The notes beneath the pieces were generated by a model. That model had not been told where the DNA came from. It saw nothing but the letters and a program-made list of their open reading frames with translations, and made no database searches. The position numbers and the translations under genes are program-made. Below, piece after piece: positions 51,784 through 61,604 of a DNA stretch of 64,000 bases (the stretch's first letter is position 1; each line of letters opens with the position of its first letter). Origin of the DNA: Micavibrio sp. UBA2638 (lineage in GTDB: Bacteria; Pseudomonadota; Alphaproteobacteria; Micavibrionales; Micavibrionaceae); assembly GCA_002359735.1 (NCBI GenBank), contig DENS01000005.1, positions 67,122-131,121 on the forward strand. The letters run 5' to 3'.

Positions 51784-52455
51784 ATGACTTTATCATGGGC
51801 GCAAATATCTGAAGATTCAGATCAGAAATACGCATTCAGTGAAATTACTAATTATTGCCATCAGTTTGAGCTGCAGAGTTCGAGTTTCTTTGACTTGAGC
51901 CATGTCATGTTGGCCGTTGCCATTAACGCCATGGATTATGAAGACCCATGGGATCACAGACGTGATTTATCGGAAGACCCGATGCGCGCGCGCAAAATCA
52001 GATTGGCCAATTTTATGGATTACACCTATGAATTTGCCGAAAAAAGATTGGCTCTTGTTCAAGATGGGGATCGGTATCTGGATCAAAAGACCGATCATTA
52101 TAATAAAAGTAAAAAGCAAATGCGCGTTCTGCAGACTTTTTCCGATGCCGCCCATACCAAGGCTGCGGATATTGAATATTTCATGGGCGCGTTTGATGGT
52201 TTGAAAGACCAGTTGTTGATGGAAGGGGTTGACCGGGTTTCCCTGTCCAAGGCGTTTTTAGATGCAGGCTTTGTTTTTGCGAAACAGGCGCCGCTGGATG
52301 ATTATATCTCGTTTTGTAATTACATTAGCTCCACATTAAACCCGGATGCAGGTCAGGCCGCGCCGGAAGAACATCTTTTGGAGCATGACGATCAGGATTG
52401 TTATAATGATGCGATATTCCTGAATATGGAAGCGGCGTCGGCCAGCATCCATTGA
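51784..52455 (+). CDS. Hypothetical protein, 223 residues
   Basis: I do not recognise this soluble acidic protein. It is mainly helical, with motifs such as AQISEDSDQKYAFSEITNYC and RKIRLANFMDYTYEFAEKRL, and an acidic Asn/Asp/His-rich tail. The frame opens at a GTG 9 bases earlier, but GAGGG at 51771-51775 fits the ATG at 51784. It is monocistronic, with its own promoter-like sequence carrying a palindrome, suggesting regulated expression. Confidence 0.6.
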   Translation: MTLSWAQISEDSDQKYAFSEITNYCHQFELQSSSFFDLSHVMLAVAINAMDYEDPWDHRRDLSEDPMRARKIRLANFMDYTYEFAEKRLALVQDGDRYLDQKTDHYNKSKKQMRVLQTFSDAAHTKAADIEYFMGAFDGLKDQLLMEGVDRVSLSKAFLDAGFVFAKQAPLDDYISFCNYISSTLNPDAGQAAPEEHLLEHDDQDCYNDAIFLNMEAASASIH

Positions 52456-52510
52456 GCATATATTGAATATACATCACCCCCTGTAAAACTAATGGCGGAT
52501 ATATAAAGCA

Positions 52511-52532
52511 AGCGGAGGCGATGACCTCCGCT
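52511..52532 (-). terminator. Hairpin at the end of gene 52531-53130
   Basis: AGCGGAGG (52511-52518) and CCTCCGCT (52525-52532) form a perfect 8-bp stem with a 6-base loop, overlapping the stop codon of the minus-strand gene. On that strand it is followed by TGCTTTATAT, a weak T-rich tract. Confidence 0.55.
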
Positions 52533-53130
52533 AGAATCCTTCGATTTGAATGGTGGTCAGACATTTTGCATTATATAGCTGCATGATGTCCTTATCGTCC
52601 AATACGATCATCTGAGTGCATTCACTGCGACCTTCGATGGGGACTTCCTGAATGTCACCGCTTTCGTCCGGTACATTCATATAGCCTTGTTCGCTGCTTG
52701 TGCTTTCCACTGTGGCCTTGCGCCCATCTTTTGACAGGCGTATATCGCCGATATCGACATCACTTTCATAGTCTTTCAGGGTTTTTGCCCCGGCGGCAAG
52801 GCTTTGTATAAACTGTCCTTTGTCAAGGGTCATTTCATTTTGTTGCGGCGGCGCGCCGGGAATCATATAGGTGATTGTGCTTTTCATGCGAACATGTTTG
52901 TGCAGGTGCCGATCCATAAAACGTTGCGCCTCCCCGTTGGATGATGACAGGTCGCTGTTGTTGCCGGTACTCATATCCGACATGGCCTGCAGGAAATCAC
53001 GTATGTCACCTTTGGTCAGGCGGCTGGTTTCATGCGCGGCGCTGGCCGGATGGCCAAAGCAAAATATCACGCAGGCAAGAACAAGAATTGTCGACAGGTT
53101 TCTGGCCGGTGCGGCATATAGTGTATTCAT
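52531..53130 (-). CDS. Exported hypothetical protein, about 199 residues
   Basis: The protein has a signal peptide (MNTLYAAPARNLSTILVLAC, likely cleavage after ASAA near 32). The mature domain looks like an alpha/beta periplasmic module with an N-terminal helix (TKGDIRDFLQAM) and several strands (KATVESTSSEQG, SECTQMIVLDDKDI, KCLTTIQIEGF) and two Cys that may pair. The layout resembles SnoaL/NTF2-like folds, but I would not claim that. A longer frame starts at 53205; MNTLY is chosen because the signal peptide begins there. Confidence 0.6.
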   Translation of the reverse strand: MNTLYAAPARNLSTILVLACVIFCFGHPASAAHETSRLTKGDIRDFLQAMSDMSTGNNSDLSSSNGEAQRFMDRHLHKHVRMKSTITYMIPGAPPQQNEMTLDKGQFIQSLAAGAKTLKDYESDVDIGDIRLSKDGRKATVESTSSEQGYMNVPDESGDIQEVPIEGRSECTQMIVLDDKDIMQLYNAKCLTTIQIEGF

Positions 53131-53266
53131 TATAACCCATTGTTTTAATATGTTTATTTTATATTGTAGGACTTGATCGCAGGTCTGCTCCCCATCATTC
53201 CCCACTATAATTATGCCGGGGAAAATATGAAATCTTCCCTAATTTATGAAAAATAATTATTGCCAA

Positions 53267-54109
53267 TTAGGAAATATCAAGCCCGATATCAAGGGCGGGG
53301 GCGCTGTGGGTTAATGCGCCGGCGGAAATATAATGCACGCCGGTTTCGGCGATGGCGCGAACAGTATCAATAGTCACGCCGCCCGATGCTTCAACCGCCA
53401 TGCGGCCCTCAACCATTTCAATGCCTTGTTTCAAGATCTCAGGGGCCATGTTATCCAACATGACAACATCGGCATTGCCGTTGTTGATAACCGCTTGAAG
53501 CTGTTCCAGCGTATCAACCTCAATTTCAATTTTGACCATATGCCCGGCCAGCATTTTCGCCTGATTGAGGGCTTGGTCAATGCCGCCTGCAATGGCGATG
53601 TGGTTATCTTTAATCAAAATGGCGTCATCAAGACCAAAACGGTGATTGGCACCGCCGCCAATGGAAACCGCGTATTTTTGGAACATACGCAGCCCCGGAA
53701 TGGTTTTGCGTGTATCGCAAATTTCCGCGCCCGTACCTTCAATTTCTTTCACATATTGGCGGGTTAAGGTGGCGATCCCGCTAAGATGGGTCAGGAAATT
53801 CAGGGCCACACGCTCCGCTGTCAGCAAAGCCCTGGCAGGCCCGGTAATTTCGGCAATGACATCGCCGGGCTCCAATAGGTCACCGTCTTGTTTATGCACG
53901 CTCATGTCAAAATCAATATCGGTCAGGGAAAATGCCGTTAGCGCCAGCATGAGACCGCATAACACACCGGGTTGGCGGGCGCGTAAGGTTGCCGTGGCGG
54001 TTTCGGATGCCGGGATTAACGTATCTGAGGTAATATCATGCCCGTGGCCTAGATCTTCTTCCAGTGCCATGCGGACAATGCGTTCAATATGCAGATTGGA
54101 TAAATTCAT
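53267..54109 (-). CDS. nadC: Nicotinate-nucleotide pyrophosphorylase (quinolinate phosphoribosyltransferase)
   Basis: The enzyme converts quinolinate and PRPP to nicotinate mononucleotide, in de novo NAD synthesis. The 280 residues include EEDLGHGHDITSD near 17-29, the substrate-binding TRKTIPGLRMFQKYAV and IKDNHIAIAGG motifs, and EIEVDTLEQL and VMLDNMAPE with the metal-site acids. It lies 11 bases after nadA. No nadB is present in the window, so the source of iminoaspartate is unknown here. Confidence 0.95.
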   Translation of the reverse strand: MNLSNLHIERIVRMALEEDLGHGHDITSDTLIPASETATATLRARQPGVLCGLMLALTAFSLTDIDFDMSVHKQDGDLLEPGDVIAEITGPARALLTAERVALNFLTHLSGIATLTRQYVKEIEGTGAEICDTRKTIPGLRMFQKYAVSIGGGANHRFGLDDAILIKDNHIAIAGGIDQALNQAKMLAGHMVKIEIEVDTLEQLQAVINNGNADVVMLDNMAPEILKQGIEMVEGRMAVEASGGVTIDTVRAIAETGVHYISAGALTHSAPALDIGLDIS

Positions 54110-54120
54110 GATGGCGCGGC

Positions 54121-55131
54121 CTAACTCAATTCCAACATACGTTCAACGGCCTGGCGGGCGCGGTCGGCGATGGCAGGGTCAATTTCGATTTCCGGGCCTT
54201 CCTCTTGCAGGGCTTTCAGGATTTTAGGCAGAGATATACGCTTCATATGCGGGCACATCTGGCACGTGCCGACCATTTCAACATTTGGGTTATTGGCGGC
54301 GATGTTATCGCTCATGGAACACTCCGTCATCAAAATGGCCTTGGCAGGTTGATTGTCCTTGATATAGTTATCCATCTGCGCCGTTGATCCGCTGTAATCG
54401 GATTCGGCCAGCACTTCGGGCGGGCATTCAGGATGGGCCAGTATAACGGCGCCTTTATGTTGCACCCGCAGATCTTTCACATCCTGCGCGCTGAATCGTT
54501 CATGCACTTCGCAGGTTCCATCCCAGATAATGATGTTCACATCGGTTTGCGCCGCGACATTCTGCGCCAGGAATTTATCCGGCGTCATGATAACGGTATC
54601 GTGCCCCTGTTTGCCCAGGGCATTGATGATTTTTACGGCATTGCCGGATGTGCAGCACACATCGCTTTCGGCCTTGACGTCTGCGCTGGTGTTCACGTAA
54701 GTGACGACCGGAATGCCGGGGTGTTGTGCCTTTAACTTACGAATGTCTTCGCCGGTAATGCTATCGGCCAGTGAGCATCCGGCCTTCATATCGGGAATAA
54801 TGACTTTTTTATCAGGGCAGAGAATTTTAGAGGTTTCAGCCATGAAATGTACGCCGCATTGAATGATGATGTCGGCTGAGGTGTTGGCCGCTTCTTGCGC
54901 CAGCTTCAAGGAATCACCGACGATATCGCCAACCCCGAAGAAGATATCGGGGGTCATATAATTATGGGCCAGTATAACGGCATTTTTTTCGGCCTTTAAA
55001 CGGTTAATCTCATGGATATAGGGCGCGAGTGTTTTCCAGCTGTCTTTTGAATACTGTTTTTCGAGTTTGTGATATAGCGTTTCTGTCGCCCGGGCGACGT
55101 CTGGGGTGTACTCTAAATTTTGCGCTTGCAT
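54121..55131 (-). CDS. nadA: Quinolinate synthase
   Basis: This 4Fe-4S enzyme condenses iminoaspartate with dihydroxyacetone phosphate to quinolinate. The 336 residues contain VILAHNYMTPDIF near 55-67 and GVHFMAETSKILCPDKKVIIPD in part (AETSKILCP with one cluster Cys). The other cluster ligands are in SDVCCTSGNAV and GTCQMCPHMK. It heads the nadA-nadC pair and is divergent from rarA across 175 bases. Confidence 0.96.
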   Translation of the reverse strand: MQAQNLEYTPDVARATETLYHKLEKQYSKDSWKTLAPYIHEINRLKAEKNAVILAHNYMTPDIFFGVGDIVGDSLKLAQEAANTSADIIIQCGVHFMAETSKILCPDKKVIIPDMKAGCSLADSITGEDIRKLKAQHPGIPVVTYVNTSADVKAESDVCCTSGNAVKIINALGKQGHDTVIMTPDKFLAQNVAAQTDVNIIIWDGTCEVHERFSAQDVKDLRVQHKGAVILAHPECPPEVLAESDYSGSTAQMDNYIKDNQPAKAILMTECSMSDNIAANNPNVEMVGTCQMCPHMKRISLPKILKALQEEGPEIEIDPAIADRARQAVERMLELS

Positions 55132-55306
55132 CTCTCTTACCTAGCATGGCCAACGGGTTATATTCCAGTAAGAACGTATCTTTCATATCTATGGTGTCAA
55201 GGTCAACTATAAAGCACAAAAAAGTCAGTTTTGATCAGAAGGTAGCGCCGCGGCGGTTTTGATATTTCGCATTGATTTTCCGGGGGTAATACTCTAATTC
55301 AAACCT

Positions 55307-56605
55307 ATGGGTGACTTATTCTTAGACGAAGACTTATCAGCGCAAAACAAGAACCGTCCGCTTGCGGATCGCTTGCGCCCGACAAGGCTGGATGATGTCG
55401 TTGGGCAGGGGCATATTATCGGCGATGATGCGCCGCTGAGTAAAATGATTAAGGGCGGGCGCCTGAGCTCGCTTATCCTCTGGGGGCCGCCGGGATGCGG
55501 TAAAACCACATTGGCGCGTATTTTGGCCGCCCATACCGATTTACATTTTGAACAGATATCAGCCATTTTTTCCGGTGTTGCCGATTTGCGCAAGGTTTTT
55601 GATGCGGCAAAAATCCGTTTTAAAAATGGGCAGGGAACATTGCTGTTTGTGGATGAAATTCATCGTTTTAACAAATCCCAGCAAGATGCCTTTTTGCCGG
55701 TTATGGAGGATGGGACCATAACTCTGGTGGGGGCAACGACGGAAAACCCGTCATTTGAACTGAATGCCGCCTTGCTGTCGCGGGCGCAGGTGTTTGTTCT
55801 GAAACGTTTGGATGATGAGGCGCTTGAGGAATTATTACAACGGGCAGAGGCGGACATGGGCAAGGACTTGCCGCTGGATGAAAACGCGCGCGCCACTCTG
55901 AAGGCCATCGCCGACGGGGACGGGCGTTATGTTTTGTCATTGGCGCAGCAAGTTTTTGCGCAGGATGAGCAACTGGATGTGGAAGGCTTGTCCGCGTTGG
56001 TGCAACGCCGCGCCCCTTTATATGATAAAGGCGATGAGGCACATTTCAATCTGATCTCGGCCTTTCATAAATCTTTGCGCGCATCGGATGCGGACGCCGC
56101 ATTATATTGGATGGCGCGTATGTTGGCGGGGGGTGAAAACCCTGAATATATTCTGCGCCGTATGTTGTGTATGGCATCGGAGGATATATCCAATGCCGAC
56201 CCACAGGCCTTGCAGGTGGCCTTGAACGCCTGGCAGGCCTATGAGCGTCTTGGTTTGCCCGAGGGGGAATTGGCGATGGCGCAGGCCTGTACTTATTTGG
56301 CCTGTGCCCCTAAATCCAACGCCAGCTATATGGCTTTTTCCAGCGCCAAACGCATGGCGGGGGACACAGGGTCGCTGATGCCGCCAATGCATGCAACCAA
56401 CGCGCCAACAAAATTGATGAAGGACCAAGGGTATCACAAGGGGTATATCTATGATCATGATACGCCGGAAGGGTTTTCCGGTCTGTCTTATTTTCCCCCT
56501 GATATGCCGCGGCAAAATTTTTATAAACCCGTTGAGCGGGGCTTTGAACGTGATATTAAAAAACGTTTGGAGTATTGGAACGCTTTGCGCCAAAAGAAGA
56601 ATTAG
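55307..56605 (+). CDS. rarA: Replication-associated recombination protein A (RarA/MgsA)
   Basis: This 432-residue AAA+ ATPase of the clamp-loader family acts at stalled replication forks. LADRLRPTRLDDVVGQGHI precedes the Walker A GPPGCGKTTLARIL (about 64-77), and the Walker B is LLFVDEIHRFNKSQQDAFL. Sensor and helicase-lid regions follow, and a C-terminal MgsA tetramerisation domain starts near 270. Its stop overlaps the end of a convergent permease gene by 4 bases. Confidence 0.95.
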   Translation: MGDLFLDEDLSAQNKNRPLADRLRPTRLDDVVGQGHIIGDDAPLSKMIKGGRLSSLILWGPPGCGKTTLARILAAHTDLHFEQISAIFSGVADLRKVFDAAKIRFKNGQGTLLFVDEIHRFNKSQQDAFLPVMEDGTITLVGATTENPSFELNAALLSRAQVFVLKRLDDEALEELLQRAEADMGKDLPLDENARATLKAIADGDGRYVLSLAQQVFAQDEQLDVEGLSALVQRRAPLYDKGDEAHFNLISAFHKSLRASDADAALYWMARMLAGGENPEYILRRMLCMASEDISNADPQALQVALNAWQAYERLGLPEGELAMAQACTYLACAPKSNASYMAFSSAKRMAGDTGSLMPPMHATNAPTKLMKDQGYHKGYIYDHDTPEGFSGLSYFPPDMPRQNFYKPVERGFERDIKKRLEYWNALRQKKN

Positions 56606-57621
56606 TCCCTTACCCCGTTTTCCTGCTGCGCCGATGTATCTGGGGGCGTGGTCGCAGATAAAGCCGAAGGGGCAGATGCAGATTCCAGCGGGCCTGCAGA
56701 CGCCGGGCGTTTGGAACGTTCAAGCAATATGAGATATAGCCCGCTGGCGATAATAACGACCGTCCCGACCAGCATCCAGACATCAGGAATGTCGCTGAAG
56801 ATGAAAAAGCCGAAGATCAGGCCCCAGACCATTTCAATATACATGAACGGGGCCACTTGCGCCGCACTGGCGACACGGAAGGCCAGGGAAACACACAGCA
56901 CACCCGTTGTGGCGAACAGAGCCGTGGCCATGAAAAACGGTATATGTTGCGGCTGTACGGGCTGGCTGTAGGCCATGTTGAATTCACCCGTGGTCAATAA
57001 GATGTGGAAATCGGGCGTGCCGAAAATGGCAAACGGTAAGGCCAGAATAAAAGTCCCAAGTATGGGGTAAAAACAGATGATAAACGGGCTGGCCTGTTTT
57101 AATGACCGCGCCGTTAAAAACATGATCGCAAGGAAGAACCCGGCCATCAGCGGCACCAGTAGTTGCGGGCGGAAGCTGTCGGGACCGGGTTGTAAAATCA
57201 CCAAAACGCCGATAAAGCCGATAACAATAGCCAGCCAGCGCGGAAGGTTCACGCGTTCTTTATAAAAAATGACCGCCAGGATGGCCGCAAAAAACGGTTT
57301 TGTAAAAATCATGGCGTAAATACTGGCCAATGACAGCATGGTAAAGCTATAGAAAATCAGGATGCACACCAAAATGTTCATCAGGGCGCGAATGGCGTGA
57401 TATTTCATTTCACGCAGATTGCGCCCGCCGGTCCAGCCCCCAAGAAATTTTGCCGACAGTAAAATGCCTAAAGAGGCAATGGCTGTTTGAATACAGACAA
57501 GTTGTAACGGCGGGTAATAGGGCGCAATGTATTTAACCGCGGTGTCGCTAAAGGTAAAAGCCGAATAGCCGACCAGCGCAAAAATCATTCCCTTTTGGTT
57601 TTCTGAAAGTTGTGACATCAT
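56602..57621 (-). CDS. EamA-family (DMT superfamily) permease
   Basis: The 339-residue protein has ten membrane helices arranged as two EamA halves (about 10-145 and 165-300), each ending in the typical GFIGVLVILQPG or VIIASGLYLIL helix. The family exports metabolites such as amino acids or carries nucleotide sugars; the substrate cannot be inferred. A Ser/Ala/Pro-rich cytoplasmic tail of about 35 residues follows. It is divergent from crcB with about 50 bases between them. Confidence 0.88.
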   Translation of the reverse strand: MMSQLSENQKGMIFALVGYSAFTFSDTAVKYIAPYYPPLQLVCIQTAIASLGILLSAKFLGGWTGGRNLREMKYHAIRALMNILVCILIFYSFTMLSLASIYAMIFTKPFFAAILAVIFYKERVNLPRWLAIVIGFIGVLVILQPGPDSFRPQLLVPLMAGFFLAIMFLTARSLKQASPFIICFYPILGTFILALPFAIFGTPDFHILLTTGEFNMAYSQPVQPQHIPFFMATALFATTGVLCVSLAFRVASAAQVAPFMYIEMVWGLIFGFFIFSDIPDVWMLVGTVVIIASGLYLILLERSKRPASAGPLESASAPSALSATTPPDTSAQQENGVRD

Positions 57622-57672
57622 GGGTTATTCATTATAGATATATGGCGATTAAGGGAAGGAATAAAATTAAAA

Positions 57673-58056
57673 ATGCTAGGAAGTCTTGCAGCAATAGCTG
57701 GCGGCGGAGCGCTGGGCGCGGTTTTAAGGCATAGCGCTAATCAGGGCGCGATGCATCTGTTTGGCCCGGATTACCCTTATGGAACGGTTTTTGTGAATGT
57801 TCTTGGTTCCTTTATCATGGGGGGGCTTATTGCATATTTTGCCCATGTCTGGCAGCCATCCAATGCATTAAGGCTGTTTGTTATTACTGGGTTTTTAGGG
57901 GCTTTCACAACGTTTTCTACGTTTTCTCTGGATTTTGTGACATTACTGGAACGGGGGGCCATGGCTCCGGCCTTCGGTTATGCTACGATTTCGGTGGTGT
58001 TGAGTATTGCGGGGCTTATATTGGGGATATGGGTTATACGCTGGGGGTTTGCATGA
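57673..58056 (+). CDS. crcB: Fluoride ion channel CrcB/Fluc
   Basis: This 127-residue, four-helix protein forms dual-topology dimers that expel fluoride. Motifs are GGALGAVLRH (N-terminal), YGTVFVNVLGSFIMGG with the pore Asn, and GFLGAFTTFSTFSLD with the Phe box and Na+ site. I see no fluoride riboswitch in the short leader. The stop overlaps the next start (ATGA), so it is co-translated with the pseudouridine synthase. Confidence 0.95.
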   Translation: MLGSLAAIAGGGALGAVLRHSANQGAMHLFGPDYPYGTVFVNVLGSFIMGGLIAYFAHVWQPSNALRLFVITGFLGAFTTFSTFSLDFVTLLERGAMAPAFGYATISVVLSIAGLILGIWVIRWGFA

Positions 58057-59054
58057 GTGATATTCGTATTATAACGGTGCAAACCGATGATGAAGGCCAG
58101 CGCGTTGATCGCTGGATTAAACGCAATGCGCCTGATTTGCCTTATGTACTGGTGCAGAAATTATTGCGCAAAGGCCAGATCCGCGTGGATGGAAAACGCG
58201 CCAAACCCGATACAAAACTGAGCGCGGGCCAGGATGTTCGCCTGCCGCCTTATAGCGGGGAGCGCCTGCAGGAAAAGCGAAAGATTACGGCTGATGAGGC
58301 CGCGTTCATGCGTTCATTGGTCATTTACGATGACGGGGATGTTCTGGCGATTAACAAGCCCGAAGGCTGGGCCGTGCAGGGGGGAACCAACACGCAGCAG
58401 CATATTGATGGCTTGCTTGAGGCTTTGTCCAATAAGGACGGCGTAAAACCAAGGTTGGTGCACCGCCTTGATAAAGACACCAGCGGTGTTTTGTTGCTGG
58501 CGCGTTCGGCCAAAGTGGCACGCGAACTGGGGTTTGCCTTTAAGGGGCGCGATGTCAAAAAAACGTACTGGGCGCTGGTTAGTCCGGTCCCGGAAATTTA
58601 TGACGGTACCATTAAGGCGCCTTTGATGAAGGCGGGCGGCGCGAATAAAGAGCGCATGCGCATTGATGATGAAGACGGCAAACAGGCCATCACGGAATAT
58701 AAGGTCGTTGAGGTTGCCGGCAGTGAGGTTGCCTTTGTGGCCTTTTGGCCGCGCACCGGGCGCACACATCAGATCAGGGTTCATGCGGAATATATGGGCT
58801 GCCCGATTTTAGGGGATGGGAAATACAATCACCGCGATATTGATCATGAACATGAAAAGATTGACCTTGGCGGGCTTAATCTTGCCCGCAGGCTGCATCT
58901 GCATGCGCATCGTCTGGTTCTTCCCCATCCGTCGCAGCCGAACAAAACGCTGGATATTTCTGCGCCGCTGCCGCCTGAATTGGCAAAAAGCTGGAAAAAG
59001 CTAGGCTTTGATGCCAATTTGAAACAGGACCCATTTGAACAAATGAAGACTTGA
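58053..59054 (+). CDS. RluC/RluD-family 23S rRNA pseudouridine synthase
   Basis: The protein has an S4 RNA-binding domain (about 10-65, VDRWIKRNAPDLPYVLVQKLLRKGQIRVDGKRAK split) and a catalytic domain with Asp in LVHRLDKDTSGVLLLAR (about 138-154) and GRTHQIRVHAEYMGCPILGD. The ATG at 58053 overlaps the crcB stop and is preferred over an earlier in-frame start at 58029; it gives 333 residues. The exact target uridines (RluC or RluD type) cannot be assigned by eye. Confidence 0.92.
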   Translation: MSDIRIITVQTDDEGQRVDRWIKRNAPDLPYVLVQKLLRKGQIRVDGKRAKPDTKLSAGQDVRLPPYSGERLQEKRKITADEAAFMRSLVIYDDGDVLAINKPEGWAVQGGTNTQQHIDGLLEALSNKDGVKPRLVHRLDKDTSGVLLLARSAKVARELGFAFKGRDVKKTYWALVSPVPEIYDGTIKAPLMKAGGANKERMRIDDEDGKQAITEYKVVEVAGSEVAFVAFWPRTGRTHQIRVHAEYMGCPILGDGKYNHRDIDHEHEKIDLGGLNLARRLHLHAHRLVLPHPSQPNKTLDISAPLPPELAKSWKKLGFDANLKQDPFEQMKT

Positions 59055-59103
59055 TGCGTGGCCATGCATTTTATAATCATGGCCAGGCAAGAAACAGGAC
59101 AGG

Positions 59104-60870
59104 ATGACTATGAACACCAAAGATGAAACAACTGGACATAAAGAAAAAGGCTCATGGTGGGGGCTATGGGCCAAAATTACATTTTTTCTGGCCGTTTTGC
59201 TGGTTGTTATCTTTGCCATTCTTTCGTCGTTGGGCGGAAACAGTGATACTTTGCGTGAGGCGATTGAGCAGTTTCTTTCACAGCGTTTTGGTGGCACGGC
59301 AGAGGTGGGCACGCTGCATCAAATGACGTTCTATCCCTATATGGGCGCGGATTTTGAGAGTGTGAATATTTACCGCGGCGATGATAAAAGCAATTCTATT
59401 TTAAACGCAGACAGGGTGAGCGTCGCCATGGGGTTTTGGGATGTGAGCCTGAACACAGGGAAAATAAAAACCCTGAATGTTGAAAATTTGCGCGCCGTCC
59501 CGGGCAGCCTGTTTCGCAAAGGCGTGACGATTAACCGCCTGGCCGTGGTTGATGAAGGGGACGCCGCCTTTATGCGCAGCAATGGTAAGATTGGCGCTGC
59601 CCCGTATTCATTCGAGGCCACACTGGAAAAATTCGGTCAGGGAAAAAAACGTAAATATGCTTTTGGCGATGTCCGCCCGTTTCAGGCCTCTATCGGGCAA
59701 GCCCGGATTAAAGGGCAGATTGAAGATTTGGATACAGATATGATGCAGATCAAGAATATTGAACTTGGGCTGGATCATCCCTTTCTGACGGGGAATTTGA
59801 AACTTTATTATGGCGGGGCAGGGCGGATTACCATGAAAGGGGATCTGCATTTTGGCGAAGCCACAGCCTTGCAACCTGACTTGCTAATAGAGCTGGAGCG
59901 CGACGTGCCTAAAATCAGTGGTGATCTGGTGTTTACAACACTGGATTACGATGATGCGCTGGATTACGGCCTGCTGGTGGATTTGATAGATGTGATTAAA
60001 GAGGCGCTTTATGACCCGGAAGAAGAACCGCAGCAGCCCGGATATGACTGGTCCAAACTTGAGATTGAGGCCGACATCACCGTAGAAGAACTGGCCGAAA
60101 ATGGTGTTGGCTTTCTTGCGTTTAAGGCCCCGTTGACGTTGCAAGAGGGGGCGCTGGCGTTTGGTCCGTTGAAAAGCCTGTCGGATCAGGCTGTGATGGA
60201 TGGGCGCGTTACATTTGATACATCGGCTGAGCCGGCCAAAATGGCGGCCCGGATCAATTTGCAAGAATGGGACTATGCCGCTTTGCAAAAGGCGTTTCGG
60301 GACGTCTCGGATGTAAAAGGCAAGGCCAATCTGATTGTTGATATAACCAGCCAGGGCAACGGGAACGCGGATTTGAAAAACAATCTGGGCGGTCATGTCA
60401 GCCTGATAGCAGGGCGCGCCAATTTCCCGGTTAAAACTCTGAATTTATGGGGCAGCGGCCTTGTCAATATGATGTTGCCGGATCTGTCTGCGGATACGCA
60501 GGCGGATATGAATTGTGCGGTGGCCGATTTTGAATTTGAAAATGGCGTGGCCAGTGCCAATGCTTTGTTTATAGATACCAGTGTGGTAACGGTTCGGGGC
60601 AAGGGGACGTATGATTACCCAAGCAATATGCTGGATTTATCACTGGAGCCGGAATCAAAAGGTGTGGAGGTTTTGGATGTTGCGGTGCCTGTGCATTTGC
60701 GCGGCGCATTATCCAGCCCGGATATTTCGGCCAGTAAGATAGGCATTGCCGAAAAACTGGGGAGTTTGTCGCTGGGGCTTATGAACCCAGCATTTCTGGT
60801 CTATAGCCTGACAGATTTGGGGTTGGCGGAAGATCATCCATGCCGCCAGTTTATTGAGCGGCCGGATTAA
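59104..60870 (+). CDS. AsmA-family envelope protein
   Basis: The 588-residue protein has a single N-terminal membrane anchor (about 18-40, ITFFLAVLLVVIFAIL). A long periplasmic body of repeated beta-strands follows, with late strands such as DLSLEPESKGVEVLDVAVPVHLRGALSSPDI in part, characteristic of AsmA C-termini. AsmA-like proteins act in outer-membrane lipid homeostasis, probably as lipid-carrying bridges. It lies 49 bases after the pseudouridine synthase gene and 29 bases before the ATP12-type gene, in the same direction. Confidence 0.8.
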   Translation: MTMNTKDETTGHKEKGSWWGLWAKITFFLAVLLVVIFAILSSLGGNSDTLREAIEQFLSQRFGGTAEVGTLHQMTFYPYMGADFESVNIYRGDDKSNSILNADRVSVAMGFWDVSLNTGKIKTLNVENLRAVPGSLFRKGVTINRLAVVDEGDAAFMRSNGKIGAAPYSFEATLEKFGQGKKRKYAFGDVRPFQASIGQARIKGQIEDLDTDMMQIKNIELGLDHPFLTGNLKLYYGGAGRITMKGDLHFGEATALQPDLLIELERDVPKISGDLVFTTLDYDDALDYGLLVDLIDVIKEALYDPEEEPQQPGYDWSKLEIEADITVEELAENGVGFLAFKAPLTLQEGALAFGPLKSLSDQAVMDGRVTFDTSAEPAKMAARINLQEWDYAALQKAFRDVSDVKGKANLIVDITSQGNGNADLKNNLGGHVSLIAGRANFPVKTLNLWGSGLVNMMLPDLSADTQADMNCAVADFEFENGVASANALFIDTSVVTVRGKGTYDYPSNMLDLSLEPESKGVEVLDVAVPVHLRGALSSPDISASKIGIAEKLGSLSLGLMNPAFLVYSLTDLGLAEDHPCRQFIERPD

Positions 60871-60899
60871 ATTCAGACAATGGAAAAAAGTAATACACA

Positions 60900-61604
60900 A
60901 TGAAGCGTTTTTATAAAGCAGTCAGTATCAACGCCGAGGATAACGGCTTTGCCATTCATCTGGATGGCAAGCCCATTCGTACGCCGAATAAAAATATATT
61001 TCTGGCGCCTAATGAGGCTCTGGCCCTATTGGCAAAGGCGGAGTGGGATGCACAGGGCGATAAAATTAATCATGACACCATGCCAGTAACCCAGCTTTTG
61101 AACACATGTCAGGACCGCATTCATGCTGACCGGTCTGTATTGGAACCAGAAGTTCTGAAATATATTAATACAGATCTTTTATGTTACCGGGCCGATGCGC
61201 CGGCGGAACTGGTCGCGCGTCAGGATAAAATCTGGCAAAAGCCTTTGGACTGGTTTGAAAAACAATACGGATTGAAATTTGAAACAACCTGCGGTTTGGG
61301 CGCGTTAAAGCAACCGGCGGCCATTCATGAGGCGATAACAGGTGAAATCAAGGCCATGGATGATCAGCGTTTTACCATTGTGCAGATGGTCACGCCTGCT
61401 TGCGGGTCTGTTGTTTTGGCGCTGGCCTTTGTGCAAGGGGCGGCCACAGCCGATGAATTAATGGCCTGCGCGTTTTTAGAAGAAGATTACAAATTTGATT
61501 TGTATAACGAAGACATCCATGGCGGTGATCCGCTGACGGAAAAGAAAAAGGCCAATTTGCGGCGCGATCTGGATGCCGCGCAAGCCTATCTTCAGGCGCT
61601 TTAG
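60900..61604 (+). CDS. ATP12-family F1-ATPase assembly chaperone
   Basis: The 234 residues open with FYKAVSINAEDNGFAIHLDGKPIRTPNK, the signature start of the ATP12 family, and contain WDAQGDKINHDTMPVTQL and YINTDLLCYRADAP, the two other conserved blocks. In mitochondria Atp12 keeps F1 alpha subunit assembly-ready; alphaproteobacteria keep a homologue. The stop overlaps the convergent membrane protein gene by 4 bases. Confidence 0.92.
   Translation: MKRFYKAVSINAEDNGFAIHLDGKPIRTPNKNIFLAPNEALALLAKAEWDAQGDKINHDTMPVTQLLNTCQDRIHADRSVLEPEVLKYINTDLLCYRADAPAELVARQDKIWQKPLDWFEKQYGLKFETTCGLGALKQPAAIHEAITGEIKAMDDQRFTIVQMVTPACGSVVLALAFVQGAATADELMACAFLEEDYKFDLYNEDIHGGDPLTEKKKANLRRDLDAAQAYLQAL

Noticed and set aside
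57622..57672. Possible fluoride riboswitch before crcB
   Set aside because: The leader is only about 50 bases and lacks the conserved riboswitch core.
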